Positions 43,859-49,947 of a stretch of 49,947 bases of DNA are shown here, piece by piece. The stretch comes from Paracoccaceae bacterium (GTDB taxonomy: Bacteria; Pseudomonadota; Alphaproteobacteria; Rhodobacterales; Rhodobacteraceae), in the NCBI GenBank assembly GCA_014762635.1, contig JABURR010000069.1:1-49947 (forward strand), in the 5' to 3' direction. Below the pieces are notes generated by a model that was not told the origin of the DNA, did not search any database, and worked only from the letters and a program-made list of their open reading frames with translations. The number at the start of each line of letters is the position of its first letter. The stretch's first letter is position 1. A program made the translations under genes and the position numbers.

Positions 43859-44816
43859 CGATAAGAATGTCATAGGGAACCCGCCCGACCGGGACAGAGG
43901 TGATGGGCGTGAGCGTGGCCGTGTCGATGATCGTCACGTCATCCGAGAGCCCGTTGGCGACGTAAAGACGCGACTCGTCGGCGGTCAGTTCAAGCCCCCA
44001 GGCGCGCTTTCCGACGAGAACGTAGTCAATGACCTTGCGTGCTTTCACGTCTACCACCGCGACATGGTTCGCGCGCCCCAACGCCACGTAGGCACGGCTG
44101 CCGTCGCGGGTGATCAGCAGGTCCACGGGCGTCACCTGCTCGGGGCGGAAGCCGGTGGGCAGGAACGCGATGTCTCCGACCAGCTTCAGCGTGGCCACAT
44201 CGATGATGTTGACGATCCCTGCCAGTTCGGCCGAGACCCAGAGCTCGCTTTCATCCGGGGTCAGGGCAAAGCGCCGGGGCCGTGTGTCGACCAGGATGTC
44301 GGCGATGACCTCATCGGCGTCGAGGTCGATCACGTGGACCAGGTTGGCAGCTTCGGAGGCCACGAAGACCAGCCGCCCGTCCGAGGTGACCTGAACGCCT
44401 TCGGGCTCTTCGCCGGTTTCGTAGTCGGCGATGAACTCGCCGGTTTCCACGTCAAAGACCGAGGCGGCGGCGTCTTCCTCATTCGAGACAATGAGTCGCC
44501 TTCCATCCGGGTGAAGATCGAATGTCTCGGGCGCCGGAACGCCGGTGATTCGCCCGACAAGCTCCAGAGTCCGCGTCTCGTAGATGGCGATCAGGTCGTC
44601 ATCGGCGCATCCGACGAAGAATTTTGACCGATCCTGGTTGAAGTGAATTCCGCGCGGGCGGGCGCAAGTTTCGATGGTCCGGATGACCTCGTTCTCCGGC
44701 GAGAGAATGGTCAGAGTATCCGATCTTTCATTAGGAATTATTGCCATTCCCGTTGGCTGTGCAAAGCTGGTCGATCCGATGGATGCCAGCAAAAAACACA
44801 AAGTGGTCAATCTCAT
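43848..44816 (-). CDS. PQQ-catabolism-associated YVTN beta-propeller protein
   Basis: A 322-residue exported protein. A signal peptide (MRLTTLCFLLASIGSTSFA) is followed by about seven YVTN-type blades with repeating 'D.L..I..T..LE..G.I' and 'P.....PDG..L.V' patterns (for example PAPETFDLHPDGRRLIVSNE and RRFALTPDESELWVS). Propellers of this family accompany PQQ alcohol dehydrogenases and may bind the enzyme or its product; the role is not established. It is divergent from the dehydrogenase gene, 124 bases away, and overlaps the binding-protein gene. Confidence 0.85.
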   Translation of the reverse strand: MRLTTLCFLLASIGSTSFAQPTGMAIIPNERSDTLTILSPENEVIRTIETCARPRGIHFNQDRSKFFVGCADDDLIAIYETRTLELVGRITGVPAPETFDLHPDGRRLIVSNEEDAAASVFDVETGEFIADYETGEEPEGVQVTSDGRLVFVASEAANLVHVIDLDADEVIADILVDTRPRRFALTPDESELWVSAELAGIVNIIDVATLKLVGDIAFLPTGFRPEQVTPVDLLITRDGSRAYVALGRANHVAVVDVKARKVIDYVLVGKRAWGLELTADESRLYVANGLSDDVTIIDTATLTPITSVPVGRVPYDILIDDQ

Positions 44817-44877
44817 AGCACGTCCGGTTCCCGGTGATTTTTCGCCGGTCGAGCATAATGCGATTCAAAAAAGTAGC

Positions 44878-44897
44878 CACAAGAATCTCATTCTGTG
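44878..44897. promoter_or_regulatory. Inverted repeat in the divergent PQQ promoter
   Basis: CACA-A-GAAT-CTC-ATTC-TGTG is a near-perfect dyad with one extra A in the left arm. It lies about 45 bases before the dehydrogenase ATG, between two divergent genes. This could be an operator for the locus. No regulator gene is present in this part of the window. Confidence 0.35.
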
Positions 44898-44940
44898 ATA
44901 AATCAGGCTCTGCCGGGAAATCTGGCTTAGGGAGGACACT

Positions 44941-46641
44941 ATGAAGATGATAAAGACCCTGCTCGCCGCCGGGATGGTGGCGGGTGCAGTGGCCAATAGT
45001 GCGACCGCTCAGGAGGAAACCACCTCCAGCACGCTCTATGGCGACATGCAGTACGTGACACAGGACATGCTGACCCGCGCAGATGGCGATGGGAACAACT
45101 TCCTGCACACCAACCACAACTACGCTCAGACCCGGTACTATCCGGCGTCCCAGATCAACACGTCGAACGTGGGCAAGCTGCGGCCGGCATGGATTTTCCA
45201 GACCGAAGTCGTCGATACGATGGAGACATCGCCGATCGTCGTGAACGGCGTGATGTATGTCACGACCGCGTTCAACCATGTCTACGCGCTCAATGCGCGG
45301 ACCGGTGAACAGATCTGGCATCACAAGCATTCCATGGGTCCGGTCACGACCTATTGCTGTGGCCCGAACAACCGCGGCGTCGCCGTGGCCGGTGGCAAGG
45401 TGTTCATGGGAACACTCGACGCCAAGCTGGTCGCGCTTGACGCCAAGACCGGCAAGCAGCTTTGGGAAACCCAGATCGCCGAGCCGGAACTGGGCTACTC
45501 CGAAACCATGGCCCCCTCGGTCGTCGAGGACATGGTCCTGATCGGCACCAACGGCGGTGAATACGGTATCCGCGGCTTCGTGAAGGCGTTCGACACCGAA
45601 ACCGGCGAGCTCAAGTGGACCTTCCACACCACTCCGGAAAACTCCGTGGGTGTCTGGGAGACCCATGACGCCACGGGTCGCGACATGCTGCGCGACATCG
45701 AGGCCGAGAAAGCCGCTCTGGCCGAATTGGGCGACCCCTACGAGACCCTCGGTGGTGGTGTCTGGCAGAACCCTGCCGTGGACCTGGAAACCCGCCGCGT
45801 CTACTTCGTGGTCGGCAACCCCTCGCCGGACCTCGACGGTTCGCTGCGCCCGGGCGACAACCTCTATACCGACAGCCTTGTTGCGGTTGACCTGGATACC
45901 GGCGAATACGTCTGCCACTTCCAGTACATTGCCCATGACGTCTGGGACCTCGACGCCGTTTCGCCGCCGATCATCACCATGGTGAAGGATGAAAACGGCA
46001 ACGACGTGAAAGGTATCCTGCATGGCGGCAAGACCGGGCATGTCTATGTCCACGATGCCGATGACTGCTCGCTCATCCGCTTCTCCGAAGCGATGGTCCC
46101 GCAGGAAAACATGTGGGTTCTGCCGACCGCCGATGGCGCGCGTATGCTGCCGGGTGCGAACGGTGGCGTGGAGTGGTCGCCGATGGCGATCGATCCGAAC
46201 CTGCGCCTGTCCTATGTCATCAACCTGCACCAGCCGATGACCTACCACGTCGAGTCGACCCCCTATCCCGAGGGCAAGCTCTGGCTTGGTGGCGCCTTCA
46301 AGGTGATCCCGGAAGAAGAGCAGTGGGGCAACGTGTCCGCCGTAGACTATGACACTGGCCAGATCCGCTGGAAGGTCCGGACCGAGCAGCCGATGATCGG
46401 TGGCATCCTCGCCACGGCTGGCGGCCTTGTCTTCACCGGTGAGGGCAACGGTCTGTTCAAGGCCTACAACAGCGAGAACGGCTCCGAGCTGTGGCGCTTC
46501 CAGGCCGGTGCCGGCGTCAACGCGCCTCCGTCCAGCTACACGGTCGAAGGCACGCAGTACATTGTCGTCGCGGCTGGCGGTAACGCCCAGCTGAACTACA
46601 AGCGCGGCAACAACATCATCGCCTTCACCCTTTCGGACTGA
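44941..46641 (+). CDS. PQQ-dependent alcohol dehydrogenase with lanthanide-type active site
   Basis: A 566-residue periplasmic quinoprotein. A signal peptide of about 23 residues is followed by an eight-bladed tryptophan-docking propeller. The vicinal disulfide Cys139-Cys140 ([10 protein letters not shown]) is present. Aligned by motif to methanol dehydrogenase, the metal/PQQ residues are Glu207 (NGGEYGIRG), Asn293 (VGNPSP) and catalytic Asp336 (HDVWDLD). Two residues later is Asp338, the extra carboxylate that marks lanthanide-dependent XoxF/ExaF/PedH enzymes; calcium enzymes have Ala or Ser there. There is no C-terminal heme domain. It oxidises a primary alcohol or aldehyde and passes electrons to the cytochrome c encoded next. 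GGGAGG lies 6 bases before the ATG. Confidence 0.93.
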   Translation: MKMIKTLLAAGMVAGAVANSATAQEETTSSTLYGDMQYVTQDMLTRADGDGNNFLHTNHNYAQTRYYPASQINTSNVGKLRPAWIFQTEVVDTMETSPIVVNGVMYVTTAFNHVYALNARTGEQIWHHKHSMGPVTTYCCGPNNRGVAVAGGKVFMGTLDAKLVALDAKTGKQLWETQIAEPELGYSETMAPSVVEDMVLIGTNGGEYGIRGFVKAFDTETGELKWTFHTTPENSVGVWETHDATGRDMLRDIEAEKAALAELGDPYETLGGGVWQNPAVDLETRRVYFVVGNPSPDLDGSLRPGDNLYTDSLVAVDLDTGEYVCHFQYIAHDVWDLDAVSPPIITMVKDENGNDVKGILHGGKTGHVYVHDADDCSLIRFSEAMVPQENMWVLPTADGARMLPGANGGVEWSPMAIDPNLRLSYVINLHQPMTYHVESTPYPEGKLWLGGAFKVIPEEEQWGNVSAVDYDTGQIRWKVRTEQPMIGGILATAGGLVFTGEGNGLFKAYNSENGSELWRFQAGAGVNAPPSSYTVEGTQYIVVAAGGNAQLNYKRGNNIIAFTLSD

Positions 46642-46664
46642 TCGGCGAACCACTAAAAGCGTGG

Positions 46665-46696
46665 GGGCGGGCCTTCGGGACCGCCCTCATTTTCTT
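46665..46696 (+). terminator. Terminator-like hairpin after the PQQ dehydrogenase
   Basis: A 9-bp GC stem with one mismatch and a TTCG tetraloop (46665-46686) is followed by TCATTTTCTT. It would attenuate transcription between the dehydrogenase and the cytochrome gene, giving more dehydrogenase than cytochrome. It ends about 18 bases before the cytochrome ATG. Confidence 0.7.
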
Positions 46697-46713
46697 GCCA
46701 AGCGGAGAAATCC

Positions 46714-47286
46714 ATGAGACTGCCCCTAGCTGCCCTTGCCCTCATCCTTGCCGCGCTGCCCGCCGCCGCGCAGGAGGAGTTTGATCTCGAGGGAACCGTG
46801 GCCATGTGCGTGAGCTGCCACGGCGAAGATGGTGTGCCCGTTGCACCGGAATTTCCCGTAATTTCGGGCCAGCAGTATTTCTACATCTATACCCAGCTGC
46901 GCGACTTCGGCGCGGGTCGGCGTGACAATGACATCATGACGCCGATCTCGGCGGACCTGTCGCGCGACCAGGCCAAGCTTGTAGCCCAGGCCATTGCCGA
47001 AATGCCCTGGCCCGAGATCGCGGCCGAGGCTGAAGAAGGCGATCGCGCCGCCGCCGAGAGCGCTTTCACCGCCGGTCAATGCAGCGCCTGTCACGGGAAA
47101 TGGCAGGGCGACAGCCGGATCCCGCGCCTTGCCGGGCAGCAAAGCGACTACCTGATCCAGACCATGCTCGACCTGAAGCACAAGACCCGGGCCAATGCGC
47201 CCGACATGTCGAATATCATGGCCGACATGGACGAGGACCAGATCGGGGCGATGGGCCGCTACCTGGCGACCCTCACGGTTCAGTAG
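46714..47286 (+). CDS. Diheme c-type cytochrome (c4-like)
   Basis: A 190-residue exported cytochrome. A signal peptide (LPLAALALILAALPAAAQ) is followed by two CxxCH heme sites, Cys32-His36 (CVSCH) and Cys123-His127 (CSACH). Each lies in a half with a cytochrome c fold. The methionines in NDIMTPIS and in SNIMADM are probable sixth ligands. This is the c4-like two-domain layout. It is the likely electron acceptor of the PQQ dehydrogenase. GGAG is 8 bases upstream of the ATG. Confidence 0.9.
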   Translation: MRLPLAALALILAALPAAAQEEFDLEGTVAMCVSCHGEDGVPVAPEFPVISGQQYFYIYTQLRDFGAGRRDNDIMTPISADLSRDQAKLVAQAIAEMPWPEIAAEAEEGDRAAAESAFTAGQCSACHGKWQGDSRIPRLAGQQSDYLIQTMLDLKHKTRANAPDMSNIMADMDEDQIGAMGRYLATLTVQ

Positions 47287-47301
47287 CCGGGCTGCCCGAG
47301 C

Positions 47302-48213
47302 CTAGCCCTCGAGCCGGGCCTTGATTTCAACCGTCGCGGCCAGGTCCGCGGCGGTTTTTCCGTCCCGGTCGCCAAGATCGCGCTGGGCGCCTGCCGAGAG
47401 CAGAAACTCCACCATCGCCATATGACCGCGACCCGCGGCGATCATCAGGGCCGTGCGCCCCCGATCGTCCTGCGCGTCGATCGCCGCTCCGGCCTCGATC
47501 AGCGCCCGGGCAACCTCAACCCCGTCATTCGCCGGCGCATCGTTGGAATGGCCCGCCGCCCACATCAGCGCGGTCAGGTCATGCCCATGGGACAGATCCG
47601 CAGCGGCGCCCGCTGCCAGAAGGTCCCGCACGGCGCGCACATGGGCCCGACCGGCGGCATAGAACAGGGCGCTCTTGCCATAGCGATCCACCGGCTCAAG
47701 CTCTGCGCCTGCCTCGAGCAGGATCTTGATCATGCGGGTATCACCTTCGAAAGCAGCCCCCATGAGGCCGGTGATCCCGTTCTTGTCGGCGGCGTTCACA
47801 TCCGCGCCCATCTCCAGAAGGTCACTCACCATCCGGCGCCGGGAATGTTTCACGGCGTAGATCAGCGGCGTCGCGCCATCCAGGTTGGGATGTTCGATAT
47901 CCGCGCCATTCTCGACAAGCAGGGCGACGATCTCGCGCGCGCCCCGGGCGGCCGCCGTGTTGATGGGCGTCGCGCCGAACCGGTTGCGGGCCTTGACCGA
48001 GGCGCCCTGCGCCAGAAGATCCGCCGCCACAGCGGGGCAGTCCAACTTGGCCGCCTCGAACAGCGCTTCGTTCAACCGCCGCCCGTCCAGCTCGTTCGGG
48101 GATTGCTTCAGACGCTCTGCAAAGTTGCTGCAGGTGACATTCTGACCCGGGTTCGCAGCGGCGCTACCACCAACCGCAATCGCCACCCCTATCGCAAGAA
48201 AGACCCTGATCAT
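47302..48213 (-). CDS. Exported ankyrin-repeat protein
   Basis: A 303-residue protein with a signal peptide (MIRVFLAIGVAIAVGGSAAA) and about seven ankyrin repeats from residue 45 on. Clear examples are FGATPINTAAARGAREIVALL, DGATPLIYAVKHSRRRMVSDLL and RGRTALMIAAGRGHMAMVEFLL, quoted here as blocks. Such proteins mediate protein binding. Its ATG overlaps the stop of the small exported protein upstream (ATGA). The stop is 15 bases from the convergent cytochrome gene stop. A role in PQQ metabolism is suggested only by position. Confidence 0.85.
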   Translation of the reverse strand: MIRVFLAIGVAIAVGGSAAANPGQNVTCSNFAERLKQSPNELDGRRLNEALFEAAKLDCPAVAADLLAQGASVKARNRFGATPINTAAARGAREIVALLVENGADIEHPNLDGATPLIYAVKHSRRRMVSDLLEMGADVNAADKNGITGLMGAAFEGDTRMIKILLEAGAELEPVDRYGKSALFYAAGRAHVRAVRDLLAAGAAADLSHGHDLTALMWAAGHSNDAPANDGVEVARALIEAGAAIDAQDDRGRTALMIAAGRGHMAMVEFLLSAGAQRDLGDRDGKTAADLAATVEIKARLEG

Positions 48214-48626
48214 TTCACGACGAAACGGCCGGAAAAGCCCTGGGTCGCCAGCCCCTCGACGTAAAACTCATAGGTCCCGGGGCGGATGGCGACGAACCAG
48301 ACGTCGATCTCCCCCTCGTCATCGAATTCCACCGCGTGCAGGCCGTAGGGCTTGACCTCCTTGTCCTCGATCGACACCTGGTCGACCCAGATTTCCCGAA
48401 AGAATTCGGGCGCGACCAGCTTGTATTCCTCAAGCCCGTCAGCCTGGATTCTCCAGCGGTAATAAACCCCGGTCTCGATCTGGTACTCGGTCAGCGAAAA
48501 CCCCTCGGCTGCGTCAAGGACAAGCGGCTCCAGCCGCTCGGCCCGCCGGGTGGGATCGCCCTCGGCATGGGCTGGAAGGCTGGCCGCGAGGACCACCGCG
48601 AGAACGGGCCCGAGTATCTTCCGCAT
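48210..48626 (-). CDS. Small exported protein, cupredoxin-like fold, function unknown
   Basis: A 138-residue protein with a signal peptide (RKILGPVLAVVLAASLPAHA) and a beta-rich mature part ending RPGTYEFYVEGLATQGFSGRFVV, like the end of a cupredoxin domain. The Cys and Met of a type I copper site are missing, so copper binding is unlikely. The start is the ATG at 48626 with GGGAG upstream. It is translationally coupled to the ankyrin gene. Proteins of this kind recur in PQQ alcohol dehydrogenase loci. Not otherwise assigned. Confidence 0.65.
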   Translation of the reverse strand: MRKILGPVLAVVLAASLPAHAEGDPTRRAERLEPLVLDAAEGFSLTEYQIETGVYYRWRIQADGLEEYKLVAPEFFREIWVDQVSIEDKEVKPYGLHAVEFDDEGEIDVWFVAIRPGTYEFYVEGLATQGFSGRFVVK

Positions 48627-48836
48627 CAATTCATCTCCCTCTCACTTCTCTGACTGCGCGGAGTGTGAGCGAAGGCATCCGTTTCCACAAGTGGCAAGAG
48701 CGCCCTGACTGGTCCGAACCGATCTCATCCTCGGCCCCGGAATTCCCGTCTTTTCCGAGGGATGACCCGTGTGATGCTTGCCGTGGACACCCGAGTTGTG
48801 GAAGGTGGGACGGAGTTTGGAGGCCATTGGACTGAA

Positions 48837-49757
48837 ATGGAAACGGACGTTGAAATTTCCTGGATCGCCGTGGATTGGGGCACGACCAATCTGCGGGTCT
48901 GGCTCATGGATGAGGCCGGGCGCGTTGTTGGTCAACGAGCCTCGGACGCGGGCATGGGGAGCCTTTCGAGGGATGCCTTCGAACCGGCGCTCTTGGCGCT
49001 GATCGGCGACGTGCTGCGCGGCGATCGGGTAACGCCGGTTCTCGCCTGCGGCATGGTCGGCGCGCGTCAGGGCTGGATCGAGGCTCCTTATGTATCGGTT
49101 CCCTGCACGCCGCCGGGCGTGGAGCATGCGGTCACTCCGCCGGTCTCGGACCCTCGGGTTCAGGTCCTGATCCTGCCAGGTGTATCCCAGGCGAAACCGG
49201 CCGACGTGATGCGAGGCGAGGAAACCCAGATCGCCGGGTTCCTGGCCTTGAACCCGGATTTCGACGGTGTGCTCTGCCTGCCGGGGACCCACACGAAATG
49301 GGTTCACATCAGCGCCGGAGAGATCGTGAGTTTCCGCACCTTCATGACCGGCGAGCTTTTCGCCCTGCTCTCGGGCCAGTCAGTGCTGCGCCACGGGTTC
49401 ACCGATGGCGATTGGGAGGACGCGGCTTTCCTGGAGGCCCTCCGGGATACGCTCTCGCGCCCCGAAAGCCTTGCCGCCGACCTGTTCTCGATCAGGGCGG
49501 CAGGCCTGCTGCACGATCTGCCCGGGCCGAAGGCGCGGGCGCGGGTGTCGGGTCTGCTCCTGGGGGTCGAGCTTCGCGGGGCGCGACCCTATTGGCTCGG
49601 GCAACGGGTCGCCGTGATCGGGCCGGCGGAACTCTCGCGGCTCTATGAGATTGCCCTTGCCGAGCAGGGCGTCACCGTGGAACGCGCCAAGGTCGACGAA
49701 GTCACGCTGGCGGGGCTGAAAGCGGCCTGGGCAAAGGCAAACGGGGAAAACGCATGA
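48837..49757 (+). CDS. dgoK: 2-dehydro-3-deoxygalactonokinase
   Basis: A DgoK-family sugar-acid kinase of about 306 residues. The phosphate-1 loop reads AVDWGTTNLRVWLMD, and further family blocks are ACGMVGARQGWIEAPY, LCLPGTHTKWV and ISFRTFMTGE-like FRTFMTGELFALLSGQSVL. It phosphorylates 2-keto-3-deoxygalactonate in the DeLey-Doudoroff pathway. I take the ATG at 48837, which puts the ATPase loop near the N-terminus; the frame is open to ATGs at 48774 and 48762. It overlaps the next gene by ATGA. Confidence 0.88.
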   Translation: METDVEISWIAVDWGTTNLRVWLMDEAGRVVGQRASDAGMGSLSRDAFEPALLALIGDVLRGDRVTPVLACGMVGARQGWIEAPYVSVPCTPPGVEHAVTPPVSDPRVQVLILPGVSQAKPADVMRGEETQIAGFLALNPDFDGVLCLPGTHTKWVHISAGEIVSFRTFMTGELFALLSGQSVLRHGFTDGDWEDAAFLEALRDTLSRPESLAADLFSIRAAGLLHDLPGPKARARVSGLLLGVELRGARPYWLGQRVAVIGPAELSRLYEIALAEQGVTVERAKVDEVTLAGLKAAWAKANGENA

Positions 49758-49947
49758 GCCGCAACATCATCGCCATTCTGCGCGGCATCCGACCGGACGA
49801 GGCGGTGGGCACCTGCGAAGCCATCCTCGAGGCAGGGATCGATCGGATCGAGGTGCCGCTGAACTCTCCGCAACCCTTCGACAGCATCGCCGCGATCGCC
49901 GGGGCCATTGGCCAAAAGGCACTGATCGGGGCGGGGACGGTGTTGTC
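49754..49947 (+). CDS. dgoA: 2-dehydro-3-deoxy-6-phosphogalactonate aldolase (5' part)
   Basis: The first 64 codons of a KDPG/KDPGal aldolase run off the window end. MSRNIIAILRGIRPDEA and ILEAGIDRIEVPLNSPQP match the family, with the catalytic region (LIGAGTVL) at the edge. It cleaves the dgoK product to pyruvate and glyceraldehyde-3-phosphate. Its ATG overlaps the dgoK stop. Confidence 0.9.
   Translation, partial: MSRNIIAILRGIRPDEAVGTCEAILEAGIDRIEVPLNSPQPFDSIAAIAGAIGQKALIGAGTVL

Noticed and set aside
44731-46653. A 640-codon minus-strand frame opposite the PQQ dehydrogenase
   Set aside because: Antisense shadow; the plus-strand gene has signal peptide, disulfide and metal ligands.

Overview
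The window is GC-rich, densely packed alphaproteobacterial DNA. Gene content points to a Rhodobacterales-type (Roseobacter/Paracoccus-like) chromosome or large replicon: a RutR-controlled reductive pyrimidine pathway, a nar nitrate-respiration operon with an FNR-type NarR regulator, a PQQ alcohol dehydrogenase locus, and galactonate (dgo) genes. No rRNA, tRNA or CRISPR array is visible. The species assignment is inference from gene content only.

Layout. (1) 1-8097: one tightly coupled plus-strand catabolic operon: tail of an unknown gene, tandem SnoaL-like protein, SDR dehydrogenase, LacI regulator, second tandem SnoaL-like protein, bicupin, SAM methyltransferase, MetE-core-like zinc methyltransferase, alpha/beta hydrolase and RraA-type aldolase. 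The enzyme set resembles demethylation plus cleavage of an oxygenated, possibly methylated, carbon compound. I cannot match it to a named pathway, and it is the best candidate here for an undescribed system. (2) 8143-15460: insertion-sequence-rich accessory region. Two same-orientation IS6-family elements, one with an 81-bp internal deletion, bracket an IlvD/Edd sugar-acid dehydratase and a 40-residue membrane protein. Beyond them lie a divergent AraC regulator / exported ABM-like protein pair, a secreted mini-cupin, and IS3, IS6 and LysR fragments. (3) 15454-27514: nitrogen-salvage block. preT-preA, a dihydropyrimidinase, a beta-ureidopropionase-type hydrolase and an ABC importer form a route for taking up and degrading pyrimidines, with rutR beside them and an allophanate hydrolase (atzF) downstream. 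A perfect RutR palindrome precedes the hydrolase operon, and two imperfect versions precede preT and atzF. (4) 27640-29780: a second graveyard holding IS110 and IS3 tails, a TRAP permease N-terminus and a TPR/adenylate-cyclase-type remnant. (5) 29891-42420: narK1-narK2-narGHJI-PPIase-hemerythrin-carbonic anhydrase on the minus strand, divergent from narR; three FNR/NNR-like boxes lie in the divergent promoter. (6) 42698-48626: PQQ alcohol oxidation. A quinoprotein dehydrogenase carrying the extra Asp typical of lanthanide-dependent enzymes is followed by a diheme cytochrome c, with a beta-propeller and a solute-binding protein divergent, and an ankyrin protein plus a small exported protein alongside. 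(7) 48837-end: dgoK and the start of dgoA.

Together the genes describe a metabolically versatile, facultatively nitrate-respiring heterotroph that scavenges nitrogen from pyrimidines and carbon from alcohols, sugar acids and perhaps methylated compounds. IS elements mark the seams between modules.
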